A stretch of DNA of 64,000 nucleotides from Mesomycoplasma neurolyticum (GCF_900660485.1 NZ_LR214951.1:372001-436000); one strand, 5' to 3'; counted from the stretch's first letter, positions 20,995-34,400 are shown. Notes: a model not told the origin generated them from the sequence alone. Program-made: numbers and translations.

Positions 20995-22362
20995 ATGAAA
21001 AAATTTGACATTGTTATTTTAGGGGCAGGGCCTGGCGGTTATACATTAGCATCTATTTTAGCTCAAAATGATAAAAAAGTTGCTATTATTGAAAAAAATA
21101 AGCTTGGTGGGACTTGTGTAAACTATGGTTGCATACCAACCAAAACTTTAATTAATGAAATAAATTTTTTAAATAAAGCAAAAAAACATGATGGAATCGA
21201 TATAGATGATTTAAATAAATTTTATTTATTTATGAAAAAAAGAATGAATAAAAATAGTGAAACTTTACAGAAAAACATTAAAAATTTGTTATTAAGTTCA
21301 AAAGTTGATATTTTCCAAGGTAATGGTCATGTTATAAATGAGAATACATTATTAGTAAATAAAGAAAAAATTCATTTTGAAAAACTAATAATTGCAACTG
21401 GTTCAAGAGCAAGAGATTTAAATATAGAAAATGCTAATGAAATGAGAAGAAGAAAAATTTTATTAACTTCTAATGATGTCTTAAGACTAAAAACAATTCC
21501 AAAATCAATTACTATTATAGGAGCAGGTCCTATTTCATTAGAATTTGCATACATTTTAAACTCTTTAAAAACTAAGGTTACTATTTTAGAAACTAGCAAA
21601 AAGATATTTTCTCGTTTTTCAGATGAAGTTGCTTCTTTTTTGAAAAAATGACTTATCAAAAATAAAATTAATTTTTTTGAAAATGTAATCTTAAAAAAGT
21701 TTGAAAAAAATAAACTATTTTTTCAAATTGATAATGAAGAAATAAATATCAAAACAGATAAATATTTTGCAGCAATTGGAAGAATTCCAAACATTAATGA
21801 TGTTAAGAATTTAAATTTAGAATTAAATCCTAATAAATCTATAAAAGTAGATAATAAAATGAAAACATCAGTTAAAAACGTTTATGCAATTGGTGATGTG
21901 AATGGTCTTTTAGGAATTACAACAAGCGCCTACAAACATGGTGATATTGTCGCAAAAGATATATTAGGATTTAGTAATAATGAAATTTTTGATCCTTTAT
22001 TAGTACCTAATACAATTTTTATAAACCCAGAGTTATCATTTGTTGGTTTAAATGAACAACAACTTTTAAATCAAAATATTGAGTATGTTAAAATTAATGT
22101 GCCAGGTGCTAAATTACCAAGAAATTATGTTGAAAATGCTAATTTAGAAAGTTTTTTCGAACTTTATCTTGATAAATCTAATTTAAGAATTTTAGGTTCA
22201 ACAATTGCATTGAAAGATTCCTCATTGTTAATCAACCATATGGCTGACTTAATTAAGCAAAAGAAAACTATTTTCGACTTACAAGAAAATGCTTATAGTC
22301 ATCCAACACTTGCAGAAGCTTTTTATTATTTATCAAGAAACTTTGTTTTTAGAAAAAAATAA
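20995..22362 (+). CDS. Class I pyridine nucleotide-disulfide oxidoreductase (dihydrolipoamide dehydrogenase-like)
   Basis: FAD/NAD(P)H flavoprotein, 455 residues. FAD-binding VILGAGPGGYTLA, redox disulfide Cys41-Cys46 (GGTCVNYGCIPTK), second Rossmann motif IIGAGPISLEFAYIL, FAD motif YAIGDVNG, and the dimerisation-domain HPTLAEAF with the catalytic His-Glu dyad. No lipoyl domain and no 2-oxoacid dehydrogenase genes are nearby, so a role outside the PDH complex is likely (other disulfide, CoA disulfide or metal reductase). One TGA (21651) is Trp. It follows the lipoprotein by 62 nt and is probably in the same unit. Confidence 0.85.
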
Positions 22363-22391
22363 AAAATTAAATTTATTTTTCAAATTAAACT

Positions 22392-22425
22392 AAAAGTACA
22401 ACATTTTTATGTTTGTACTTTTTTT
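22392..22425 (+). terminator. Intrinsic terminator after the flavoprotein gene
   Basis: aaaagtacaacat pairs with atgtttgtactttt with one bulged T, followed by TTTTTG on the plus strand. Confidence 0.75.
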
Positions 22426-22512
22426 GTTCCTTTTTTGTTTAATAAGAAAAAAATAATTACCTTATATTTTTTTATCTAACTAATTTATTATAGCTAAAAA
22501 AATATAAAATAG

Positions 22513-22518
22513 TATAAT
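22513..22518 (+). promoter_or_regulatory. Probable -10 box of the DUF31 protease gene
   Basis: TATAAT ends 6 nt before the ATG at 22525. With normal spacing transcription would start at or next to the initiation codon, so the mRNA may be leaderless. No Shine-Dalgarno is present for this ATG or the next one at 22540. Confidence 0.5.
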
Positions 22519-22524
22519 ACTAAG

Positions 22525-24596
22525 ATGTTTTTTAAAAAAATGAAAAAGAAAATTATTTTAAGTTTAATTATTTTGTTTATATTTACAATTTCTATTTCTT
22601 TTATAACGATTGGTATCTATTACAAAAATAAAATAGAAGATAAACCAAATAAAAAAAATAGTTTTAGTGAAATGCCTGAAGCAATACATAAAAATGAAAC
22701 AACTTTACCAACTAAAGCTATAGAAAAAAATAAAAAAACCTTTGAAGAAAAATCAGAAATAAAAAATAATAATTTTGATTCACAAAACTCACAAAAGATA
22801 ATTACAAATTTAAATAGAAATATAACTAATAATGTTTTTAATCAAAACATTGAACAAATAAAAGAAATTTATAATCAAGAAAAATTCGATGAAAACAAAG
22901 TATTTCCTTATGATGAAAAAACAATAGACAACATTAAAAATTATTTTAATTCAAATATTTTTAAAATATTAAATTTTACACCTAATAATTTAAATCAAGA
23001 ATTTCCAAAGTGATTTATTCCACCTAATAGTTATAAGGAATTTAATGCATTAATTTATCAAATACCAAATCTAAAAGCATATTTTAAAAAAGATGAAAAA
23101 ATTTATAACTATAGTTCAAAAATTTTAGTTGAATATGACAAATTTAATGAATGAAACTATTGAAAAAACAATAAAAAAATAATCGTTTTACAAAAAAATT
23201 TAAATGAATTATTAAATAGCCCATTTAAAAAAGTTGAATTAACTTTTTTAATAAAAGCATTGAAAAGAAATTTGAACTATTCAGAAACCTTTTTACTTGA
23301 TAATATAATTTTGGATTTAGAAAAACTTTTACAAAATAAAAAAACAAATAAAAAAGAATTGAATTTTTCTAGAAATTTTTCAAAATTAAAAAAATTTTTT
23401 AATTTGAATTATTGATTTGAAATAGATCAAAATAACAATTTAAATGTTTATTTAGAAAATTTAAACAATGATTTTGCTTTTAATGAAAATACAAAAAATC
23501 AAGATTTAATAATTCAAAAATTTTCTACTATCACTGTTTTAAATTATTTAGTGGAAGCTGAAAAAGATTTAGAAATTTCCTTATCAAATTTCAAAGGAAA
23601 TGATTTATTTCCTAAAATATCAAAAGTTCAAAAAGTTAATTTTAATAATTCTAATAAACAAATCACAAATCATAATAGCACAAATAAAATACTAAATGAC
23701 TTAAGACAAAGAACTTTTGTTTTAGGTGGTGGAACGCATACTATGTTAGCTAAAGTGAAACCTAATGATGATGAAGATCAAAGATATTATTTTATAACTG
23801 CATATCATGTGATTAAACAATTAAAATTACATATAAATAATAAAAGATTACATAACTTACATGTATCCTTTGATTATAAAAATTATAAAACATTACCAAT
23901 TTCAATAAATAATTCAGAAATTTTTCAACTAGATTTTTGACATGCACAAAACCAAGAATTTAAAAATAATTTTGCAAAACAAAAATTACAAAATGAGAAA
24001 ATTACAAAAATGCTGATATAGCAATATCAATTATTGATATTAAACAATTAATAAAAAATATTGATGGACAAAAATATTATGAATTTGTTAAATATTTTGA
24101 AAATTGAAAAAATTTAAAAAATATTAAAATTTCTAGAAATGGACCTTTTTATCAAGAAAAAGATTATGTTAATTGAATTACTGCTGGTTTCCCTGAACGC
24201 TTAGCAATTGATAATGGATTGCGTTATCGTGAGCATTATATATTACAAATTGATCGTATAGATATGAATGTTCCACCTGGAAATGATTATGACTTGGGAT
24301 CTGTTAAAACTATTTATCAATTACAAAAAAATAGTTCTAATCAATTAATATATGATTTAGCAGAAGGTGCTTCAGGATCAATTGTATTAGATCAAGATGG
24401 TGCATTAGTTGCAATTTTTACAGCAATAGATGATCAATTAGATGATTCATACCTTTTATTTAATCTTGTAAATTCTAGTGATTTTGATTATTTTGGTTTT
24501 GACAAAAATGAAATTGAAAATGATAATTCTTTTAAAAATGCTGTTAAAAATGCTGTTTTAAAAGATCCAACAAATTATGAAATAATTGAATTATAA
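22525..24596 (+). pseudogene. DUF31-type trypsin-like serine protease (MIP-related), frameshifted
   Basis: The gene begins with a membrane anchor (residues 9-31, no lipobox), a charged linker and a helical region. A chymotrypsin-like domain follows: catalytic His in FITAYHVIKQL, Asp in NADIAISIIDI, and nucleophile Ser in AEGASGSIVLDQDG. These resemble the DUF31 proteases of mycoplasmas that include the immunoglobulin protease MIP. The frame ends at TAG 24016 but continues in another frame through Asp and Ser to 24596. Inserting one A in the AAAA run at 23998-24001 restores EKNYKNADIAI, so a one-base deletion is the likely cause. As written, the product ends before the catalytic Asp and Ser. 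Confidence 0.75.
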
Positions 24597-24647
24597 AAAA
24601 TAATTCAAAGCTAAATTTAATAAATTTATTTAATTTTTATTGTAATA

Positions 24648-24695
24648 AAAAATCTTATAGTGAAATCATGCTTAACACATCACTATAAGATTTTT
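24648..24695. terminator. Bidirectional terminator between convergent genes
   Basis: aaaaatcttatagtga (24648-24663) and tcactataagattttt (24680-24695) are a perfect 16-bp inverted repeat with A/T-rich outer arms, so it can work for both the protease gene (+) and the GH84 gene (-). Confidence 0.85.
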
Positions 24696-24766
24696 GATAT
24701 TTTATATAAATTTTAAATTGTTTATAAAAACAAATAATTTAAAGTATTTTAATCCTAAAAATTTTT

Positions 24767-26977
24767 TTAAAACTCTTTTGATAATCCATTAAGTTTATTT
24801 CTTAGGTTTTTTAAATGATCTTTGATTACATGATACCCAGCTTCAGCATATAAAGTATATTTAAGTGTTTTAATTGTATTATTTTCATTGAATAGTTCAA
24901 TGTTTCTAATTTTTTCGTCAATTTCTTCAATATATTTATCTATATCTACTTCTCATGTTTTATCAAAAGTTGGCATTCCAACACCTTTACGATTTTGTTC
25001 AGGTGCTTGTATAAATTTAAAGTATTCGATTTTTCTTAATAAATCTAAAGCTATTTCAGCTCTTGTTTTAAGTGGTAAAATATATTTTTTCATTTCAGTT
25101 TTAAGCTTTTCTTGCTTAGATTTTTCCATAAATTTTTTTGCAGCATTTATTATTTTTTGATAATGATGTTTAAGAATTAAAGATTTTTGGAAAAAATCCT
25201 TTATTTTTGCAATTGAGTATGTAAACGCTTTATTATATTCTGCAATATCTTTTTCTAATTCGATTGATTCAGGCATTTCCATTCCTCATTTTTCTTTAGG
25301 ACTTCAAGGTGTTTCAACCAAATAATAACCCATATGTTTTGCTAATTCTTTTAATTCTTCATGTGCATCAGGTTCAAAATATTTAAATCCTTCTTCTCAT
25401 GATTTATCTACATCAAATTCATCACTATTTCAACCAAAATCTGAAATAGCAAAAATTGCATTTTTAGATGGTTGCGACTCTTCCATTGGATTTGTGAATA
25501 GTCCTGCTAAATTAGTTATACCTTTTTCAAGAATTGTTGCTTTAGACATATACAATCTTCTGTGTCTTTTTCGATCTATATCATTAACTGGTCAATTCAA
25601 TCAAAACACAGGATCCCTTCTACCACCTTTTGCTTTTATTTCATCACTTACTTGTCTATTTTTGAAACCAAATTTCCCTGTAATAGAGCGTTGTGTAACT
25701 GGAGCAAGTGTTCCTCTTCCTGTTGTAATAATTTGTGTATTTTTTTCAAATGTTGTATCAAATAGATCTAGTTCTCTTTTATGATTTTTAATAAATTTTT
25801 CATCATTTCTTTCACCAATGTCATAATGCTTTGGTACAAAAAGTAATGGTTTATCAGCTATATTTTTAAAATGTCTTCATTTTTCAACAATTTGCACAAT
25901 TTTTGCAACCGCTTCAAAATTTAATTGTCCTGTATCATCAGCGAGTATACCAAAATATCTAACTCCAGCATCATAAACTTGGTTTAATTTATTTAATAAA
26001 TTTTTAACATTTTGATTTAATGTATTATTATTTTTATATTTTGCAAAATCAAAAGTGTTTAAATCAACATTGTTGATTTCAGCCATATCTTTTAATGAAA
26101 TTTTATTGTTTCCTAAAAAAGGGTGAATGGTTCAATAAAAATGATTTTTAGTTTCTTCACCTTTTTTAGCAAGTTTTGCTATTTGGTTAATGCTATATTC
26201 AGAAGTGTCATCTTCAGGATATAATTCATGTCATTTTTCACGATGATATGGATCATCTTTTGGAGCAAAAATAAAAGCATTAGCTTTAACTTTTGAACCA
26301 AATTCCATTAAATCAGCACGATTTTCATTACCTCATGGAATTCCGTAATAACCTTCAATAGTTCCTCTGATTGGAATATTAGCATAATCATTTATTTCTA
26401 ATTCACGAATATAATTTTCATTTTTTGCTTTTAAAATTTCATTTAATGTTGTAATGGCAAAATAAGCGGCATCACTATCTTTTGCTAAAATAATAATTTG
26501 ATTTTCTTTTATTACCATTTGGTATGCATCATGTTTATTTACATCAAATTTTTTATATAAATTATCATAATTTTTTTCAAGTATTTTTTCTAGTTTTAAA
26601 TTATCATTATAAATTCCGACAAATAAATCATAGGAACTATCATTACTAGTGTTGATGTTATTTTTTTGTAAAACTTCTTTAATTTTATTTGTTGTATATT
26701 CATCTAATTTTTCGCTTAAATTTAGTTTAACATTTGTTAATTCAAAGGCTTTATCATAATATTTTACTTCATGAACAAGTGGATAAACTTTATATTCAGT
26801 TTTTATTGTTTTTGATAAAAGTTTTTGTTTTTGTTCTTCAACTTCTTTTTTTGCCTTATCTTTATTAGTATTGTTTTCATAATTACATGAACTAATTGCA
26901 ATTAGTGAAACAGCACTAGCTAAAGTAACACTGCTAAAAAGTAATAATTTTATTTTTTTATTTATATTTTTTTTCAT
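24767..26977 (-). CDS. GH84 family beta-N-acetylglucosaminidase / hyaluronidase-type lipoprotein
   Basis: 736-residue lipoprotein: signal peptide with lipobox AISSC (Cys31), an N-terminal alpha/beta domain, then the GH84 barrel beginning [15 protein letters not shown] and containing the catalytic Asp pair at 347-348 (FGILADDTG). A helical C-terminal part follows. Family members remove terminal beta-GlcNAc from O-GlcNAc proteins or glycans; in clostridia and mycoplasmas they are often labelled hyaluronidase. Anchored outside the cell, it could harvest host glycans. Many TGA Trp codons; RBS GAGG. Confidence 0.88.
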
Positions 26978-27082
26978 GTTTACCTCAAAAAAATTTTAAA
27001 GTTAGCAAAAAAATAAAAAAAACATTTGAATTCTTTATTCAAAAAAAATATTGCTTGATCGAATCTATAAAATACAAAAAAA

Positions 27083-27105
27083 CAAACACATTTTTAGTGT
27101 GTTTG
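27083..27105 (-). terminator. Intrinsic terminator of rpoBC
   Basis: caaacaca (27083-27090) and tgtgtttg (27098-27105) form an 8-bp stem, followed on the minus strand by TTTTTTTGT. It lies just beyond the rpoC stop codon. Confidence 0.8.
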
Positions 27106-27125
27106 CTTAAAAAACAAATAATTTT

Positions 27126-30100
27126 TTAGATATTTTTTTTGAAGTATCAAGCTGGATCTTTAATATCATATTTGGATTTATGTTCATATTTTGAATTAGT
27201 TCCAGCAGGAATTTTATGTCCAACAATAATATTTTCTTTTAGTCCTTCTAGTTTATCAACTTGTGATGAAATAGAAGCATGAACTAAAATTTTTGATGTC
27301 TCTTGGTATGAAGCAGCAGCTAAAAACGAATCTGATAATAATGGTGTTTGTTTTGCACCTTTAATAATCATTTCCCCAAATGCTGGCTTTTTCTTTTGTG
27401 CTAATAATTTACCATTTACTTCTTGATATTCAAAAACATCAACAAATGTACCAACGAATAATTCTGAATCACCTGCATCTTTAATTAAAATTTTAGAAAG
27501 CATTTGACGAATAATGATTTCAATATACTTATCACTAATTGCAATACCTTGCATTCTATAAAGTCTCTGAATTTCTTTTAATAAATAATTTTGCACTTTT
27601 CTTGCATCTGTGTAATTAAGTAATTCTTTTAAAATAATAGGACCTTCGGTAATTTTTTGCCCTGGTACTACACTATCACCTACAGTTACTCTTAATTTTT
27701 GGTTTTGTTGCACAAAGAATGATTTAATTAATACTTCATTATTGTCATTTGAAGTGTATTCCATTCTAACTAAAAAAGCTCCTGTATTTAATTTAGTGTT
27801 TTTATCTTTTACTTCTTCAATTGATTTAATAATACCTTTGAAAGGTGAAATTAAAGCTGGTTTACCTCATGGACGATCATAAGCATCAATTAATTCAATT
27901 AATCTAGCAAAACCACCTGTAATATCTTCAACACCGGCAACCCCTCCAGAGTGGAAAGTACGCATGGTAAGCTGTGTTCCTGGTTCACCAATTGATTGTG
28001 CAGCTATAATTCCAACCGCTTCACCTATTGCAACAATTCTATTAGTTGCAAGATCTTTACCATAACATTTTTTACATACACCATTGCGAACATGACAACT
28101 TAAAATAGATCTAATATCAACTTCAGTGATTCCTGCATCAATAATTTTATTAGCAATTTCAGCTGTAATAAATTTATTTTTATTAATAATTAATTCATTT
28201 GTAATTGGATGATAAATCGCTGAGTTAGTGTATCTCCCTTCAATTCTTTCATACAATGAAACAATTGTAGTTTTAGTTTTAGTATCAATAATATCACGAA
28301 CAATGTAGCCGAAGTCTGAACCACAGTCATTTTCTTTTACAACTATATTTTGGGCAACATCAACTAAACGACGAGTTAAATAACCTGATTTAGCTGTGTT
28401 AAGAGCTGTATCTGTAAGTCCTTTTCTCCCCCCGTGAGTTGATGAATAGAACTCAAAAGAGGTAAGCCCTTCTAAGAAGGAACTTTTAACTGGTACCTCA
28501 ACAGTTGAACGCACAACTCTATCATTTTCAGCATCAGCTTTAAGAGTTTTAACGTTATTAGCCATCAATCCCCTCATCCCTGATAATTGAACAAAGTTAG
28601 AAATATTTGCTCTAGCTCCTGATTTCATCATCATAAATAATGAATTATTATCCATTTTTTCAACTACATCAGCTAATTCTTTTTGAATTTTTTCTTTAAC
28701 TTGAATTCATTTATCAATACTTAAGGTATATCTTTCATCATCTGTAAGCATCCCTATTTTGAAAAATTCATTTAAATTGGAAATATATGCATCACCTTCT
28801 TGAATGTATTTTTGTTTTTCAACTTCTGAACGCATTTCATCAATTGAAATTGATGTTCCGGAAATAGTTGAATATTCAAAACCTAAATCTTTAATTTTGT
28901 CAAGAATTTCAGCTACTAAATTAGTATATCTAAATCAAACATTTGTTAAAAGTTCGATTTTAATTTCATTTTCTAAAGAAAAGTCAAAATCATTATATTT
29001 AATACCTTTACCTAATTTACGTGTAAGTTTGACAAATTCTTCTTTTGTAAATTTAGCTAAATTTACTGCATGTTGAGGAGAAATAACATCTTCTTTATAG
29101 TCAATTAATTTAGAATATAAATTAAGAGCATTTTCATAAATGTCATTTTCTTCATCATCAAATGACATTTTTTTAATAACACTTGCAACATCTTCCATAG
29201 AAACCACAATGTCAAATGCATCATAAATTTGTCTAATAATTTTAGCAATATGTTTTTTTGTAAGTGGCTTGTTATAGTCAAGATTTTCAATAAATTCTAA
29301 AAGATTATGACCTTTTGGTACAGTGTATTTTTCCAATTTTTTCTCTTGAGTTTCTTGTAAATTATCTACATCTGTGTCAAAAATAAAAGGAAAACTTTGT
29401 GGTAAGGCATTATTAAAAATAAATTTACCTACTGAAGAAACAATTAAATTAGAATGAATTTTTACAGTTTTTTTAACTTCGTTGTAAGGTAAGGCAACTC
29501 TTGAATTAAGACTTACAGCACCAGCTTCATAAGCTCTGATTAAATCATTATAAGTTCCATAATAACTACCTTCACCTTTTGCACTACGGTCATCACGAAG
29601 CTCTTGAGTTAAGTAATAAAGACCTAAAATCATATCTTGTGATGGGTTAACAATAGGTTCACCATCTTTAGGACCTAAAATATTTCTATTTGCAAGCATT
29701 AATTCACGTGATTCACGAATAGCTTCAGGACTAATAGGCACATGGACAGCCATTTGATCACCATCGAAGTCAGCATTAAATCCCGCTGTAACTAAAGGGT
29801 GAAGTTTGATAGCTCTCCCTCTTACTAAAACAGGTTCAAAAGCTCTAATTGATAAACGGTGAAGTGAAGGTGCTCTATTTAATAGAACCAATTTTCCTTC
29901 AATGACTTTTTCAACATGAGGTCAAATTTTTGGATCTAGTCCATCAATTGCTTTTCTTGCACTTTTAATTGAACTTGAAATATTTTCATCAATTAATCTT
30001 TTAATAATTAATGGCTCAAATAATTTTGCTGCCATTTCTCTTGGAATACCAGCTTGGTGCATTTTTAAATTTGGTCCAACAACAATAACACTACGTCCAG

Positions 30101-31391
30101 AGTAATCCACTCTTTTTCCTAAAAGGTTTTGTCTAAAACGACCTTTTTTCCTTGTAAGTGCATCAGATATTGACTTAAGTGGTCGTCCATCTTTTGATGG
30201 TGTAGCTTGAGGACTTTTTCTTTGGTTATCAATTAATGCATCAACTGCTTCTTGTATCATTCTAAGTTCATTTTGAATAATAAGCATTGGCGCATCTGTT
30301 TCATTTCATTTTTTTAGACGATTGTTTCTAATAATGATACGACGATATAATTCATTAATATCACTAGTTGAATGACGACCTGCATCAAGTTGAATTAAAG
30401 GTCTTAAATCAGCAGGAATAACAGGTAAATGTTTAATTAACATTGATTTTGGATCTTGTTTGGAATTAATAAAGGCATTTATAACTTGTAGTCTTTTGTA
30501 GAGTTTATCACGCTCTTGAATTTTAGAATTAGTAATTTTTTCTTTTGGAAGAGATTGAATTTCTTGAACTTCAGCTCAAATACTTTCTTTTTCTTTTTGT
30601 AAATCCAATTTATCTAATAAATATTCGATAGCTTTAGCACCTGTGCCAATTCTAGCATCTGAATACTCTTCAATAATTTCATTTAGTTCATAAAAATCAA
30701 TTCCATATTCTTTTCCAACCTTAGAGCTAGAGTGATCACTTAAATTTCTTAAAGCTTCATCAAGTTCTTTATATGCCTCGGATTCAGGATCGTGTTTTTT
30801 TTGAATTTCCTTTAGAGCATCACGATAAATAATAGCAGCTTCATTTAATTCGATAATTAAATTTTTTGGTAAAGCTTTGATCCCTCCCGATTCAAGGATA
30901 ATATGACTTTTATAATAAATCAATGACTCTAATGATGATTTAGAAACTGGACGATTTTTGTTATCATCCACTTTAATTCCTAATAATTTTGAAATGATAG
31001 AGTGATCAATTCTGAAATATCAAAAGTGAACCACAGGTGATTCAAGTTCAATATGCCCCATTCTTGATCTTCTTGAAATTTTAGCTAAAATTGTTGATTT
31101 TAGTTTTTTACATTGTTCAGATACAGTACAAATTGTACCTTCATTTGATTTTTTGTATTTTTTACCACAAATAGAACATTTAAAATCGATGATAGGTCCA
31201 AAAATTAATTCATCAAATAATCCTTCTCTTTCAGGTTTGAAGGTTTTATAGTTAATAGTTTCAGGTTTAGTAACTTCACCATTAGATCATTCTAAAACAT
31301 CTTTTGATGTTGCAATAGAAAGTGAAATTTTTTCAATTGTATTTTCATCAATAGATGCATATTTACGAGAAACTTTTTGAATTTTTTCCAT
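27126..31391 (-). CDS. rpoC: DNA-directed RNA polymerase subunit beta-prime
   Basis: Catalytic subunit with the active-site clamp. 1421 residues: N-terminal zinc-binding region starting CSICGKKY, the Mg-binding signature [26 protein letters not shown], the second zinc site [13 protein letters not shown], and [25 protein letters not shown]. Several TGA codons are Trp. It starts 18 nt after the rpoB stop; the two form one operon, ended by a hairpin. Confidence 0.98.
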
Positions 31392-31409
31392 ATTTATTTT
31401 CCCTTCTTA

Positions 31410-34400
31410 TTAATTATAATTTTCTTCATCATTATCATCTAAATAATTTTTTAATACATCATCGCTGTATTCATCACTAAGTGCAAGTTCATTTTCATAA
31501 CCTTCCATCTCTTCATAGCGAAGGTAATTATTTTCAAAATTCTTTTTATGAACTTCAAGTTTAATATTAAGACCTCTAAGTTCATAAGCAAGAACATTGA
31601 ATGATTCAGGCATCCCTGGTTTTGGAATATCACCCCCAGAAATTAAAATATTATATAAAGTATTTCTTCCAATAATATTATCAGATTTATAAGTTAATAA
31701 TTCTTGAAGAACTGTTGCAGCACCAAAAGCTTCCAATGCTCATGTTTCCATTTCTCCAAATCTTTGTCCACCATTTTGTGATTTTCCACCAAGTGGTTGT
31801 TGACTAATTAATGAATAAGGCCCAACACTACGAGCATTTATCTTGTCATCAACCATATGTTGAAGTTTAAGCATATACATAACACCAACAGAAACTTTAG
31901 AATCATATTGTTTTCCTGTAATTCCATCATAGAGAGTAAATCTTCCACTTTCTGGTAAATCAGCTTCTTTCAAAATAGAATCAAGACTTTCATTTTTAAT
32001 ACCATCAAAAACTGGTGAAACAAATTTTACATTTAATTTTTTAGCTGCCATCCCTAAGTGAAGCTCTAAAACTTGTCCAATATTCATCCTTGAAGCAACC
32101 CCTTGTGGATTTAATAAAATGTCAATTGGTGTTCCATCTTCTAAATATGGCATATCTTCAACAGGTAAAACTAAAGAAATAACCCCTTTATTTCCATGAC
32201 GACCCGCCATTTTATCTCCAACTTTAATTTTTCTTTTTTGAGCAATGAAAACTTTAACTATTTTATCAATTCCATCTTCTAAGATGTCACCATTTGCTCT
32301 TGAGATAATTTGCACATCAATAACTGTTCCAGCATCACCATGTTTTACTTTTAGTGATGTGTCTTTTTGATTACTTCCTTTATTACCAAAAATTGCATTA
32401 AGTAATTTTTCTTCAGGAGTTGGATTATCTTCACCTTTAGGGCTAATTCTCCCAACTAAAATATCACCAGTATTTACTTCTGATCCTACTCTTACAATTC
32501 CGTTTTCATCTAAATGTCTTTTTGAACGAGTAGATGCATTAGGAATTTCACTAGTTAATGTATCATCACCAGCTTTAGATGTTCTAAATTGAATTGTTTG
32601 TTCTTCAATATGAATTGATGTGAATACATCATCTTTAACAAGTTTTTCACTAATGATAATAGCATCCTCAAAATTATAACCATGTCATGTAGTGAAAGCA
32701 ACAAGAACATTTTTACCAAGAGCCAATTCTCCATCTTTAGTAGATGGTCCATCACAAACTAGTTGACCTTTTTCAATTGTCTCCCCTACTTCAACAGTTG
32801 GAATTTGATTAATTGTTGTACCTTGGTTAGATTTTTGAAAACTTTTTAAATAGTAAATATCTTCTTCTAAATTTTCATCAAAAGGTTTGATTTTAATAGT
32901 TTTTGCATCAACATAAGTAACTATTCCCGAGTTAAATGCTCTAATATTTGTAGCAGCATATTTTGCAATATCATGTTCAACCCCTGTACCAATTAATGGA
33001 GCTTCCGCTTCAATTAAAGGTACAGCTTGTCTTTGCATGTTAGCACCCATCAATACCCGGTTAGAATCATCATTTTCCAAAAAAGGAATAGCACTTGAAG
33101 CAATTGAAGTCATTTGTTTTGAAGCAACAGCAATATAATCAATTTCTTCTGGTTTTACAATTAAATATTGATAATCTTTTCTAACTGTAATAAATTCATC
33201 AATAATTTTATTATTTTCATCAATAGTTACTGATGACTGGGCAAAAGTATATCCATATTCATCTACAGCTGTTAATCATTTTACTTCACCATAATTTACA
33301 ACCCCATTTTTAACAGGGAAATATGGTGTTTGAATAAAACCAAAATCATCTATTTTTGAATATGTAGCTAAGTTTAAAATAAGTCCAATGTTTTGACCTT
33401 CAGGTGTTTCAATAGGACAAATTCTACCATAATAAGTAGAGTGAACAACCCGCACTTCAAATTGTGCAGTTTCTCTATTTAAACCACCAGGTCCTAGTGA
33501 TGTGATTCTTCTTTTGTTTGCAAGTTCAGATAATGGATTAACTTGATCCATAAATTGTGATAATTTTGATGTGTTGAAAAATGTTTTAAACTGGTTGTAA
33601 ATAGGTTTATTATTAGTAATATTTTTTGGATTAATTTTATCACTTTCTTTTGAAGAAAGTTTTTCTTTAGTATTTTTTTCTAATTTTAATAAACCAAGTA
33701 AAAATTGTTTTTGTAATAGTTCTCCAACAGCAACAATTCTTTTATTAATTAATGAATCTAAATCATCATCTTTACCTAAATTAAAAATTAAGTTAAAGTA
33801 ATATGAAATAATCGCAATAATATCAGGTAATACTAAATGCATTTCAGTAGAATTAGGATCGTTAGAAATAACTAAAACTGGTTTTGCATTTGTTTCAAAT
33901 GATTTTTTATTTGGTCAAACCTTAATCATTATTACTTTATTTTTTGTAGCTAAATTTGGATTAATATTAAGTTGCTTACCATATACTTTTTCAACCTCAA
34001 TATCTGGAATTATTGTAAGTGGTAGTGTTCCTTTTTCAAATTGTTTTTGAATTTCTCTAGCTAAACTAGAAGTTATAAAAGTCCCTTTTTCATATAAAAC
34101 TTCACCATACTCATTAACCAAATCTTCAGCTAAATATGTCTCGATTATTCTTTCGATTAAATTAAGCTTTTTATTTAATTTGTATCTACCTGTTTTTGAT
34201 AAATTATATCTTCTTTCATTAAACAATGTATTAGGTAAAAAATTTCATGTAGCATCTTCTGTTACTCTATCACCTTTTCTAATAATTCTGTAGATATTTT
34301 CTAATTTACCTTTTTGCTCATCTTCTTCAATTTTTTTCTCTTTTTTTAGAGATTCTAATAAAACATCAGATTCACCAAAAAGTTCAACAATTGTTTTTCT

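Noticed and set aside
20995-22362. Mercuric reductase
   Set aside because: No N-terminal heavy-metal domain and no C-terminal Cys pair; the C-terminal HPTLAEAF is of the Lpd type.
22525-24596. MIB-MIP antibody-cleaving pair
   Set aside because: Only one DUF31 gene is present, with no MIB-like binding protein beside it, and the gene is frameshifted.
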